NCBI GenBank assembly: GCA_965153455.1
Contig: OZ234501.1
Coordinates: 14,446,001 to 14,510,000 of the forward strand
DNA: 64,000 nucleotides
From: Sphagnum compactum
Lineage: Eukaryota; Bryophyta; Sphagnopsida; Sphagnales
Direction: 5' to 3'
In this document: in pieces, positions 23,410 through 34,393 of the stretch
How positions within the stretch are numbered: the stretch's first letter is position 1
Layout of the letters: the number at the start of each line of letters is the position of its first letter
Notes under the pieces: model-generated
Seen by the model: only the letters and a program-made list of their open reading frames with translations
Told to the model about the DNA's origin: nothing
Database searches by the model: none
Position numbers and translations under genes: made by a program

Positions 23410-26302
23410 ACCAAGTAAGAGCATATTAGAGACAGTTTAGACCACACCCATTACTGAGGAAATTGATCGAATGTAAGGCTTCGTGCAACTTTCGATTCGT
23501 AGTTTATTTTGAACCATTCTGTCAACATCATTCTGGAAATAGCTTACCGTGCTACCACTTCCTGCACATCATCGTCATTGTTGAATAACACCATTTGTTG
23601 ATTGGGCAAATGGTATTGCAGACGTTCAACGATAGGAAACCGCTCATGCATATCAAACTTGAAGATGCACCACGATGCTTCCGATGCAGATACATAGCGA
23701 CAATAGAGATATTTTTTAATTTCATCGGCTTCGACCACATTCTTTTTGGTGGCATTGTCGCTCTGGCGTGAGATTTCAACAGTTGCACGATCATGTCCTT
23801 TGTAAACGTACTTGAATAGATACTTGATTGCACGAATGTTGTTGTAGACCTCAACATTGATGTGTGCATCGTATTTGGTCGACAAATAGACATTGTGCGG
23901 TACCACCCAACAATTGCCCAATTCAACGTCGTGAACCAAAATTGTGCACCTTGTATCTCTGCATCGATAAATAGGATATCTGTTTACATGCGTCACTGTC
24001 TCGGATTGGAACTTGCGTGGATATTACTTTTTGCAGTTCCCATCTTCCATGCATGGGGCATTTGGAAACGCAACTCCACATGGACCATGCATCATGCATT
24101 TGGCAACCGTCTCATGGGCCAACATGTTTGTCTCTGGATTCGAAAGTTCTACACTGATCATGCGGTCTACATCCTTGACTGTGTGTGGCTTGCAGTCTTC
24201 GGCAAAGAAGATGAAAATGTGTGCATGCGGCAGCCCATGCTTTTGAAATTCAATGACATAGATTCCTGTAATCGTGCGTCCCAGAATATGCTTCTTGTGA
24301 ATGTCATTGATCAACTCCTACAGCTTGATTTTGAACACTCTGATTACCAAATCCGATCGATCCTGAGGTTGTTGTCCGAGCAGCAATGCTCTCTTGATCT
24401 CAGGCCATTGGGGATTGTAAGTGAATGTAACAAACGCATTCGGGCAACGCGCCCATCTGCAAATTGCCATGGCATCTTGGTAATTCTAAACCATGTGACG
24501 TGGACCTCCTGTGAAAGAAGATGGCAGAATGTTCCTCTGTCCGATGGCAGCAGCGCTATTGTCACCTGCAACGATGGCGTCCTGAAGGCCTTGATAGAGA
24601 TCTACACAAACTTTTTTCGATTTAGCCACAGATACCTCAAGTGGTTTTGTTCGATAGCCGCATAAGCATCCACAATGTATTGCTGCCTCAATCGGTCACC
24701 CCGAAGCAACACAATGCCATTAGTGTCTCGATGTTGAAATCGATCACCGTAAAATTTGGCCATTGTCACATTGTGATGCTTTCTATGATGCTCAAATTCT
24801 TTCGCATGGTCTTCATCCAAATCCACATCAACATAGTGCAAGACAAAACCATTGAGCGGAATATTCGAATGCCATCCATCCTCACCGTAAGGAAATAACA
24901 ACGGATAATGTAGAGCCATGTATCCCACATGTAGCTCGGAAATGAGCTGAAACGAGCCAACTTGTTGAACAACGACGACGTCATGTTTGTCTATAGCCTC
25001 AGAACCATCTCCTACCATCAATGCAGCGACTTCATTGGCCATCGGCACATTGTATTAGCGGGCATCCTTTGTTCGAGAGGCAATGAAACATAATTTCAGA
25101 TCTGTGGGAACAACTTCTGTTGCCATCATATCCCTTGCCATTTTGAACACTTTGACATAGGGTTTGATATTGTACATCATGATCAACAACCGATCCAACA
25201 TCATTGGATCAAGCAATGGCATAATTGCATGGCGGTTTTGACGTTCGCTCTCCATATCATGAATGTACAGCTATGCAAACTATGGACGCTATCCTTTGGC
25301 GGGACACAGGGATCCGATTTTGTGATAAAGCTCACCCTGAATGCGAAAGGAGTACGGTCCAGTGCCTCTTGTTATCGACTCATCAACTTTGGCACCGAGC
25401 GAAGTGAATGCCAACACCGAATTATACATGCAAATCTAATTTCAAAATTTGACAGCACTTCTATCTTTGTTGGTTAAAAGAACTTCCAGCTCTTGCGGTG
25501 TTGCAGGAAGACTTGACAATAGAATTTTGCCATTCTCGCAACACAAAGAAAACTATGGGTTGTTGTTCCTCGACTTTGCCAATCATTCTTTAATCCACAT
25601 TTTTGCATTGCAGAATCCACAAATTGTGTCCATTTTTCCACAATCCCATCGTGCCGAGGCTAACGCGTCTTCGTCTGTAAACAATTGCAATGTGTCATTG
25701 CCAAGAGAAGGTTGTGCACGTGCTACTGCTTGTTGTACGATTTGTCGTTCTTGACACAGATGATTACTTCGTTCTTGTGGCGTTTTAGATGGCCCGGCCG
25801 ACTCTACAAACAATTGCAATGCGTAATTGCTAAGAAAAGGTTATGCACGTGCTGGTGTTTGTTGTACGGTTCGTCGTTCTCAACGCAAACGATTATTTCG
25901 CTCTTGTGGCATTTCAAATGGCCTGGCCGACTCTGCAAACAATTGCAATGCATCATTGCCAAGAAAAGGATGTGCACGTGTTGTTACTTGTTGTAAGGTT
26001 CGTCATTCTCGCCACAAACAATTACTTTGCTCTTGTGGCGTTTCAAATGGCCCGGCCGACTCTGTACGTTGCTTGACACGCCGTTCTCTCTGTAGTCGAT
26101 TGCAACGTTCATGTGCAGATTTCGATGTGTCTTGATTAAATTCTACTGGAACATTAATATGTGGAACAGGATTTTCCAAATAGTCAGTTTGCTCGTCATT
26201 CTGCTGAGCTTCTGGGTGCTGCCAAAGGGCTGCCAGAGCTGCCAAAACACTACCATGTTGCGCAATGAGTGCACGCATACGTTTTTGTATGTCTTTGGGC
26301 AT
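23410..26302 (-). pseudogene. Helitron Rep/helicase protein, helicase part missing
   Basis: Segments on the minus strand, in order: N-terminus from 26302 with 43-aa repeats; a zinc-knuckle-like stretch DCGKMDTICGFCNAKMWIKE ending near 25583; the Helitron-like N domain (25255-24602, including HYPLLFPYGEDGWHSNIP); the Rep core with HGLPHAHIFIFF (near 24240), matching the HUH motif; and the conserved Rep C-terminal block with CRYVSASEASWCIFKFDMHE (about 23640-23700). After an in-frame TAA near 23530 it continues as MLTEWFKIN to about 23460. At least five stops or frameshifts break it. In living elements it initiates rolling-circle transposition. The strand and identity are well supported; exact borders of fragments are not. 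Confidence 0.88.
25679..26065 (-). repeat. Three in-frame 129-bp tandem repeats in the Helitron protein
   Basis: Units start at 25679, 25808 and 25937, each 129 bp, that is 43 codons, so frame is kept. Each unit encodes a variant of ESAGPFETPQER followed by basic residues and a QPFLGN-like block. The N-terminal parts of Helitron proteins often carry such charged repeats. Confidence 0.8.
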
Positions 26303-26757
26303 TATGGAGAATATATGTTGGGTTTGTTGCTGATATTGATATCAAAATCTTGGGGGGGGGGGGGGGGTTTCTCCTGCACTCTTGTCTACTGGTGCCGTAT
26401 TTCTCCTGGAAGTATTCTCACAAGCGTCATCACTTTAACACAGGTAGTGTCGATCGCGATGAGGTTTTCGTTCCCAAGAAGAAACAGGCGATTGCTGCTA
26501 CAATAGGAGGAGGATGGGGAGTCATAGAATACCATCAACATCCACTGGGTCGGATCTTGATGATCGCTCTCATGCTTTTGCTAGGATGGCGTTTCTATCT
26601 GATTTACAATGTTTCAAGGAAAAAATACCCGCGGAGAATATATGTTGGGTTTGTTGTTGATATTGATATCAAAAACTTGGGGGGGGATTTCTCCTGCACT
26701 CTTGTTTGCTGGTGCCGTATTTCTCTTAGAAGTATTCTCACATGCATCATCATAGCA
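26303..26757. repeat. Direct ~130-bp repeat pair with G16 tract
   Basis: Copies at about 26303-26435 and 26633-26757 share GAGAATATATGTTGGGTTTG, TTGATATCAAAA, a G run, and TTTCTCCTGCACTCTTGT. The first copy has 16 consecutive G (26352-26367). Between them lies GAGGTTTTCGTTCCCAAGAA, which recurs near 27520. Confidence 0.75.
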
Positions 26758-27697
26758 ACACGATGCTTATAATAGGAAGGGCAATGTGAAGTAGGGATAC
26801 TTGTAATTGTTGTAGCTTATAAAGGTTCAGTTGTTGCAAATTGTTTCAATCTTCTCAAAACATGACAGTTGGGATGTGTTCTCTCTAGGAGTCTAAATGG
26901 TCTTAGTCTTGACTAGCAAAGCTTGTTTGGGTTGTCATGATGTTGCCCAAAGCATTGTTGATGGTCTGTGGAGCTGGTGAATGCAGCATCTTGGGCCAAT
27001 TTGCTTTGGTTTCAATGGTGCTTGTTATACATCTTTTTATAAACATGAAGAAAGCCACATGTAAGTTCAACTATTCTTTTTTGCTTGTGGATTGCATTTT
27101 GCACATAGATTTAAGCCCTGTCCAGTTCCCCCTTCACCCCTAAACCCTAAACCCTAATTCTTTTTCCACTTCAATTTTGCATTGTTCTCTTCACTTTCAT
27201 CTCATCAATTTACCTGACCAAGCTCTGCCTTTTTGCATACAATAGTATCAGGTCAATGAATTTCACATAGCTGAATTCCCCTATGGTTTTATCAAACCCA
27301 AACCTAATTCCAAAAAACAATAGGAAGTCATTCCTGGAATATCTGAAAGACATGTCATGAAATGAGCAAAACATCCTCAACTTTTCAAACTAACACTTTT
27401 GGAAACTCTAATCTCTACAGACTATCTGCGATTAACAACCAATGCCATGAAAATCACACAACTACTCCTAGCTTTGAAGCTTCTTGTAAGTTCTGCCGTT
27501 GCACCTGGATCTACATCTTGAGGTTTTCGTTCCCAAGAAGAAGAAGGAGATGGGGTGGGTGGGTGCTGCTACTGCTACAATGATGCTCCTCCTCTTCCTC
27601 CATAAAGCCAGCAGAATAAGCTGAGCAGAGAGATAGAGAGAAGGGAAAGAACAAACCTCCCTAAAAAAAAACTCAAAGAGAATAAAAGATTGGGTAC
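26758..27697. other. Non-coding Helitron B interior
   Basis: No convincing gene. A short interstitial telomere-like run (CCCTAAACCCTAAACCCTAA) sits at about 27137-27157, perhaps captured promoter sequence. Confidence 0.4.
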
Positions 27698-27892
27698 TTG
27701 ATGAATAGGAGGGTACATAGAATTGGTGCATACTAGACATTCCAGCAACTCAGCTACATTGCTGGTATGTGCAGCAACAGATGATGTCTTTCGCCCTAAT
27801 GTAAGAAGTGGGTTCTTTGACTCCACCTCCGATTCTTCTATGCTGGATGGTGTTTCTCCATCTTCCTTCATGGGTGATTCAAGAATGTCCAT
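27698..27892 (-). pseudogene. SINAT-type E3 ubiquitin ligase first exon, captured fragment
   Basis: On the minus strand an ATG at 27892 opens 65 codons ending ELLECLVCTNSMYPPIHQ, directly followed by GTACCC, a possible splice donor. The block ELLECPVCTNSMYPPIHQ is the start of the RING finger in plant SINAT (SEVEN IN ABSENTIA) ligases. The N-terminal part (MDILESPMKEDGETP) fits a SINAT leader. The rest of the RING, the SINA zinc finger and the TRAF-like domain are absent, so it cannot act as a ligase. Position between a Helitron 5' end and its Rep gene, on the same strand, suggests gene capture by Helitron B. Confidence 0.75.
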
Positions 27893-28909
27893 TTTCAAAT
27901 TCCTAGGTGCCATACAATTGTCGTCTACTACTACTACTACTATTCTCTCCACAACTCTTGTTTCTTCTCCCACCCTTCTCCCCCCCTAGCTTTCTTCCCA
28001 GACAGTCACCTTCCTCCAGCACCAAACCTGCCAACAAATGCAACCCCTAGTTGTCAATGAATCTAATCAGTTGACAAAGTAAAAACACCTAGTTGCAATG
28101 ATAGTGTCATTGAGTCCTAGGGGACCCAATACACAGAATCTGGTGCAGGAAGTACCATGAAGAAATAGGTTGAAGACAGAAAGATTCCAGTAGCCACTAT
28201 ATGTGATGCATAATGCAAGACTACTTAAGTGTGCTGGCAGTCACAGGTCCCTGTTGAGTTTTGAGTCTATAGAACTTGTGGGCCTCTTGCAGCACTTTGT
28301 CTACAGCATCACACACTGATCCAACCGCTTCTTATGGTGAAATAACCAACAAACACAAAAACTTACATGCAGATTCCACTCATTAACGCTTACAAAAATG
28401 ATGAAGAATCTCCATTTGACACATGCCTAGAGAAGGGCATATCTGCTTATAAACCATGGAAAAGGATTGGTAAATACAACCATGAAAATATTGACTGAAA
28501 AAAATCAATCCCTCAAATTCCACCTTACCTGAATATTTTCATTCTGCAATTGAACAGGAAGTTTGGAAAACGCCTGACAAAATCTGTTCCTTCATAGTGA
28601 CTTCGTCTGCCTCCATATCTGGTAGCCGCTTGGATGACAATAATATATGCAATACTGCAAACTAAAACTACACAAAAAAACTACATCATCAATCCCCTCT
28701 CTCCCCTTTCCTTTACACCTCTCCCATATGAGCAACTTCTCCATCCAAAACTCAGGCTTTTTCCTTGCCCAATCTGACATGTTGCCAAACACAAATTTGA
28801 TGCATGTACACACTTGCCTCTCAACAATCAAGTAGATGTGGAAAAATCCAAATGCAAGATGTGACCATAAAAATGTACATATTGAGTTCTGTTGCATTTG
28901 TGAAGGAGA
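27893..28909. other. Non-coding Helitron B interior
   Basis: Continues upstream of the SINAT ATG, in frame for about 27 codons, probably captured 5' leader. No other gene fragment was recognised. A 101-codon minus frame at 28592-28897 has no family resemblance. Confidence 0.4.
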
Positions 28910-29140
28910 TTATTGAATACAGAAGACAGCAATTGCAGCCAGAAGGAAGAATGAGAATGCTCCAACAACTCCCCCTGCAATTGCCACCCCAGGAGAATGG
29001 GATGTAAGGGAAGTCCTTGCATTTTGACCTCTTGCAATAGGTGCATTTGCAGTTTTCGAAGCTCCAGATTTGCTAGGATTTCCAAGGTCAAAAGAATCCC
29101 CAGAGCTCAAAGATGGTGTGATTGGAGGAGAAGATGATGA
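28910..29140 (-). pseudogene. Membrane-anchor fragment of a cell-surface protein, captured
   Basis: A 76-codon minus-strand frame runs from a Ser/Pro-rich stretch (SSSSPPITPSLSSGDSFD) through a short basic linker into one strong membrane segment (GVVGAFSFFLLAAIAVFCIQ) and a stop. This resembles the juxtamembrane and transmembrane part of a plant receptor-like kinase or GPI/AGP-type surface protein. No kinase or extracellular domain remains. It lies within 200 bp of the Helitron 5' terminus on the same strand, so capture is likely. The source family is uncertain. Confidence 0.45.
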
Positions 29141-29195
29141 AAAAGAGTTTCTAAACCTACTGAGCTTGAAACAGGCTGAGTTGGAAAAGATGAAG

Positions 29196-29335
29196 AAAGG
29201 GGAGAATGGGTGGCTACTGCAGCAAGAGGAGGATGGGGAGTCACAGAATACCTTCAGTTGGACTGGATGGATGACGGGACAAATGGATGGATGGAAAAAG
29301 CTTCACGACCACAACATCCTTTACTATATGTAATA
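29196..29335 (-). repeat. Helitron 5' terminal region, shared with 23207-23338
   Basis: About 130 bp nearly identical to the right end of Helitron A (GGGGAGAATGGGTGG, GAGGAGGATGGGGAGTCACA, GGATGGATGACGGGACA, CTTCACGACCAC). The same terminus in a shorter form ends Helitron C at 58.67 kb. Confidence 0.8.
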
Positions 29336-31149
29336 ATAGACTAAAATTATACCTAGTCAGGGAGAGGGGTCTATCGTTCACAACTATCATGGAATGTTCA
29401 GTAGCCTTCACTCTTGTAGCTCAAGTCCCACCCCTTGTCTCCATATAAGTTAAACCTTTTCTCTTATACAAACAAGGGGGTGTGTCACACTGCGGCCTTG
29501 CCATTTACATTAAAAAGTATCTTAAGGCAAAAGAAAAATTGTGGAAATTCATATAATATTTGACCATGCAAAAATATAATCTTCAATAAAATCAAAGAAA
29601 AGAAACCAAAATCCTTCAAGATATCATAACTCTCTAACTAATCTCAAGTTTCAACACAAGCCAAAATATATCATCTTTCAAAAATCCTCATATAAAAATA
29701 GACCTATTACCTAGCAGCCAAAATCCCTTAAGCTACTATACTCTAAAATGAATCTAAACACAATATCCTTGCCTTGATAGGCAAGGCCAACAAAATAGGC
29801 GCTGAAGTGAGCCAGGCAGTTGGTTTTATGTAAATAAAAAGTGATCTTTGTGCAGTGGAAATGACCTTTCATTGTTATTTTTTTTTAAACTAAAAACTTG
29901 AAAAAGTGACCCCAAGATTGAAGTACCGATTCCCAATCACCAATATTTTTTTCAATTCTCTGATATTGTGTCATTGGCTGGCATTCCAAGAGGGGTTTAG
30001 TATTAAATGGCGACAGGTCTAAATAGTAAAAAATGTAATTTAAAAATGCTACCAAACTAAAATCAGAGTTCAAATGAGGCAAAAGAGTTTTCAAAACGGG
30101 TTTTAGAAATTTGGCGATTTTTTCAGGAAAAAAGGGCACATTTGCACAGAATATTCCCTCTTTATTTAGTTTTCTCTAATTTTGGCGAAATTTCGCACCC
30201 AAAAAAACTCTGGTCCCCACATGTTCATAATGAATTCCATATAATCTGCTATAAAGCTATGGTATGCATGTGTCATCCCTTAAAAAAAGCTGCTAAAAAA
30301 AAAAGATGTCGGGTACTCCCGCTTTCCTACTGTACTTCCCACCTCATGAGCAGAGTGAATCAGCACCGTATAAACGAGTGCAGACGAATGGGAACAATGA
30401 AATTTCTGTAACCAAAAGTCCACAATCTCCCCTCCAGGGTTTTTTTTTGGGTCATTTTTTGTCAAGTAGGTAGACTCGCGACCATTAAGAGAATTAATGA
30501 GCCCAATCTGACTGCCCTAGCCTAGGGTCAGTTTCCACATTGACAAAACGAATAATTATTTCTTTTCAAAAATGGAATTCGTTTTAAAATTTGAAATTAT
30601 ATATATTTCCATCATCTACTATAACATTGTGATATGAGTAGTGAAATTTATTCAGAATGTGGCATACAACAACTATGATGATTTTCAACATGTCAACTTC
30701 ATATTTTCACAAAATTTCATTTCACTATTTTGAGGATTATTTAATGACGAAACTGACCTTAGGGTAAGGTAGCCTAGATATGAGGCAGAACAGTACATTG
30801 TTTTTGAGAATCCCATGGGGACCTCCATGACCTGAACATGTAAAATTTGTGACGACCTTGGATTCTGTTTCCTCATAATGTGGCACCACTTGGATCCATT
30901 TTTCCAAGAAGAACCCTTTGTACCTTTTATAGCAGCCGCCCCCCCCCCCCCCCTTCGGCGACACTACTGTAGGAAGGAGCGGTAGAAGCGACAAGGAGCG
31001 GATTGGTTTCGTGGAAAGGAGCGGTAGAAGCGACTGGGAGCGGATTGGTATCGTGCACCAAAGGATCGGTAGAAGCTGCAGAGAGTGGGTTGCGATCGTG
31101 GAAAGTGCCAAGCGACTGCGCTTCGATCACGTTGGATTCTTTTGCTAGC
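29336..31149. other. Gene-free stretch between Helitron B and module copy 2
   Basis: Starts with dispersed repeat S, copy 2 (29350-29440). No coding similarity. Minus frames of 124 and 86 codons (30737-31111 and 31149-31409) read across the tandem repeat and leader and look spurious. Confidence 0.45.
30939..31107. repeat. C15 tract and 42-45-bp tandem repeat upstream of A2
   Basis: A run of 15 C (30939-30953) precedes three units starting at 30976, 31018 and 31063, each with GGAGCGGTAGAAGC and GGATTGGTNTCGTG. It is about 340 bp before the A2 start codon and is absent from the A1 leader. Confidence 0.75.
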
Positions 31150-31440
31150 TACGTCGTAGATGTCAGGAAGCTCTTCCGGTAATGCCTGCAGGCAAGCTTT
31201 AAAGAAAGTGTCGCTAGAAGAAGGAGCAACCGAGAGGTTGCAATAGACAGAAAGGTAGCGTGTTTGGGAAGCTCGTCTCGTCCTGTAATGCAGGTTATAG
31301 CTTGAAGAGAGTGACAGACGCTAGAAGAAGAAGCAACCCTGACGGTGCGATAGAATAATTTACCGTGTTGAAGACCGAGTCTGAGCTGGGACCTGCTGCT
31401 ACTGCACATTTTCGTCGCAAGTTGTTTCTAGGTGCTTGCA

Positions 31441-32432
31441 AATGGTAGAACCAGCTGGTCCAGCAGCTTCTAATACTCCTGCTGTAGACGGGGTGGGTAA
31501 CGCAGTGCCGGGGTCTGTGCAGATTGGTATCTTCAACGCAGACGAGTTCAACGAAGACGAGACCAAAGCCGACCTTCTGTTTGATAAAGCAAGACCCGAA
31601 GTTAGGTTGCCTTCTGGACGATTGGGAGAAACAATTTAAAGTGGCACGCGACAGGATAGAGACCAAGACCAGTCGAGCCAACAACGCCAAGAACGATTTG
31701 TACCAGTGGATTGGGTTTTTCAGTGTGTTTCAAGGCGTGGTTCTTACGGCTGTAGCGCAGTCCAGTACCTTCGGTTGCCGACAATCTTGGGCCCCTGCGT
31801 CGTTGTCCCTCATAGCTTCACTGGTTACTGTTGTGAGCGTGCATTTCAAGCTCATTAACTACGGAGACCTGAAAGCTAATCTCTTAAAAGAAGAAAGTCA
31901 ATCTAAGGTGAGCGTCCCTTCTATGGAATTCGGCTAATTTTCTCAACATATTAAATTTCTTTAGATGAGCGTTTTTCTTTTCCCTTTTTGTTGAGATAAT
32001 TTTTTGGCGACATGAAAGAAAAGATTAGCAAATTTAGTCAAATTTACACCAGAAAAACAAAAATTCCCCAATTTCTTTGACGAAATTTCGCCAGAAAAAA
32101 ATAAGCGCTGCCTTAGAGAAAAGTCTATATCCTTGGTAGTTTTCCAAGTTCTAAGTTTAGGATGCAAGGTCACTAACAATTATAACCATTGTTTGCAGAT
32201 TTTACATGATCAGATTGGGGAATTGAGGGCAAAGGGAATAGAGTTTGAGTTCGCCTGGTTTATCGAGAGGAGACGGGGCATATCAAAGAGAAAGGACGAA
32301 AAGAAGCCGCAGGGACTGAAGGATAAATACTACTGGGCTGTCATTCTAGCTCTTGTTATCTTCTCAACCATCATCTTGCTGTGTTGCATCATCGTACTGT
32401 GTGGACCGCATAGATACCACCCCGGGAGTTAG
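31441..32432 (+). pseudogene. Gene A2: paralog of A1 with a frameshift in exon 1
   Basis: Exon 1 is 31441-31907 and exon 2 is 32199-32432, with the same donor (AAG|GTGAGC) and acceptor (TTGCAG) as A1. From the ATG at 31441 the frame runs MVEPAGPAASNTP to FDKARPEVRL. A single-base excess at about 31600-31611 then moves the conserved part (LLDDWEKQFKVARDRIETK, both membrane segments, and exon 2 with ALVIFSTIILLCCIIVLC) into another frame. Without it the product would be close to 232 aa. Everything after the lesion is well conserved, so the break is recent or is a sequence error. No alternative ATG restores the conserved frame. Confidence 0.7.
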
Positions 32433-32765
32433 GCGCAACTAGTAAGCTTGAATCCATTATAAGCAACCAGCCATGTTCAGGAGATGTGTCAATCTGATTG
32501 TTGCCTAAGTTCTTTGCCGTTTTGTATTTTCATTATTGAATCATTACGGTTAGGCAATGAACTCATTCTATACAGAGAACTTGGTTAAATCCTAACAGCT
32601 AGAAACCCGATCAAAATACTTGTACGTCTTAGTACCGGGACTGTTGTAAGTGTGAGTCTGGGTGGACTTCATCTAATGGGCATCATTTTGTTGTTCTGTT
32701 TGCAGTACAAGAGAAGGCCATCAATATTGATTTGAGAGTTGCAGGTTTTCAATCAACTGAGAGAC

Positions 32766-33782
32766 ATGGTTAAACTAACAACAAGATTAATCAATGACAC
32801 CAATAAGCCTCTTGTGCTATGTGAAGAGGCTTCAAATGGGTCTCAAACCCGGATAAAGGTCTTGGATCCAAGAGTCCCTGACAAACAAACACCAGAAGGT
32901 AACGAACAAAATGCAGTGTTAGTAACCAACCCAAACACAAGGAAAACCCAGATTGCTGGATATTCCCCTAGCTTCTATGTACACAGTGTTGACCCGAATG
33001 ACTCATATGCAACACTCCGGCTATGGTTTGGTAAGAAAGCTGTGTTAGGTGTGAGTTCTGATGACATGATTGACAACATGACCATCACCATCAAAGAACT
33101 TGAGGAAGGAGTGTTCAGCAAACATTGTGACCCCAGGTATGAAATTGCAAACAATCAACATTGGAACTCTAGATTGTTTCTTGGGTTTGTAGAACATCAA
33201 TTTCATAAGGTCATAATTTAACTAATTTTCACCAACAATCAGTGTAGACCAAAACATTACATGTTTCACATATCACTTTTTGCACAAAAACATGTCCACA
33301 TATTTTGAACCAGTGTACACATTCAATAATGCTTTGAATCATGAAATTCAAAAATGCTTGTTATGGCTATATGTGTACAAGCTTGAAGGTATGCTTAGAA
33401 ACAGAATTGTTTTAATGCCTACTACAGGATTATTGTTGCTTTTAAAATTCTCAAACACTAAAAATTCATATTTCACTTTGTCTACATTCAGATGTGAATT
33501 CAGATGCAATTTACTTGTGTGGTTAGATTTTTCTTTGTAAAATGTGACTTGTAATGCTTGAATTCACACTTTTGGATTGAATTCAATCCTGAAATTGTTC
33601 GTCCATATGTTTTTGTCAGGAATCCACAAAATCAACCTGCATCTATTTCAGAAGATGCTGCATCTACCTCAGAAGGTGATGCGCCCATTAAAAAGAAGGA
33701 CCAATCTACCAGTTCGACCTGGGGAAACTTTGTAAACTTCTTCAGACCACGCAAATCAGCACATACTAATGCAGGGAAGTAA
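32766..33782 (+). CDS. Gene B2: paralog of B1, two coding exons
   Basis: Coding exons are 32766-33136 and 33620-33782, phase 2, giving 177 aa. The ATG aligns with that of B1; an in-frame extension to 32739 has no ATG. The N-terminus LTTRLINDTNKPLVLCEEAS, the HSVDPNDSYATLRLW block and MIDNMTITIK match B1. The exon 2 tail is longer than in B1: it has a Ser/Ala/Asp stretch (about NQPASISEDAAS), a basic patch (PIKKKDQ) and ends near GNFVNFFRPRKSAHT. Unlike A2 it has no lesion. A donor just after the A2 stop (GTAAGC at 32442) and an acceptor at 32705 could link it to A2 in one transcript. The family was not recognised. Confidence 0.72.
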
Positions 33783-34393
33783 AGTTTCATGTTTAACTTG
33801 CTAAGCTGCATACTAAGATACCTAGAGATGAATTCCAATTTAATACTTGCTTTGATCCAAATAGGGTTCTTGTTGGTAGACATTTGTTGCAAGCCTAGGC
33901 TTGGATAACATCATGTGAGTTGTAGGCCATTACGTAATCCCATCCTCAAGACAACTTAGGATTTCAAGGATATAATGGTGGGCACACTAGACTTGACATC
34001 AAGCCTGACAGGAAGATAGACACACAAATGACCCATTCTTTCCCCCCCCCCCCCTCCTCACCATTTAGTTGAGTTGTGATGCACTCATTAAATGTGGATT
34101 GACCCTAAAAGTCGAAGTGCTTAAACTTGTAGAACTTGGCCATACTATATGTTTGGATGTTGTTTGTTTTATGGCAAATATAAGTATTCTATATTTATCA
34201 CAACCCCAATATTTATAAAAGTAGCCTTGTGGCTTTTGTGACGAACAGTGATTTCATCTATGTAACATTGTACAGGCACATCTATGAAAATTCAATGCTG
34301 GGAAGCTAATTTTTATGGGTCCAACAATTTGGTTCCTTCTCAAATGATTTATGTGCCATTGTTCACCGAATTAAATTTATTACTTGCAAACCC

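Larger units (their letters stand above)
23339..29335 (-). mobile_element. Helitron B: truncated coding Helitron carrying host gene fragments
   Basis: On the minus strand the 5' region near 29335 begins TTACATATAGTAAAGGATGT. A membrane-anchor fragment, a SINAT exon and then the Rep protein relic (26302 to about 23410) follow. Coding similarity stops after the Rep C-terminal region. The whole PIF1 helicase and the 3' terminus are missing, and Helitron A begins within about 80 bp. A single element spanning 23339-29335 is inferred from strand and order; nesting or two elements side by side cannot be excluded. Confidence 0.55.
31150..34393 (+). repeat. Segmental duplication, copy 2 (A2-B2 module)
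   Basis: Aligns with 17850-20875 in order and orientation. Copy-specific changes include a duplicated leader segment, about 150 bp extra in the A2 intron containing GGCGAAATTTCG-like words, and a C13 tract at 34042-34054. Confidence 0.85.

Noticed and set aside
23862-24665. 267-codon + strand open frame
   Set aside because: Antisense to the Helitron Rep relic, whose minus-strand reading shows the HUH and other conserved blocks.
27137-27157. Telomere
   Set aside because: Only about three copies of CCCTAAA in the middle of Helitron sequence; an interstitial motif, not a chromosome end.
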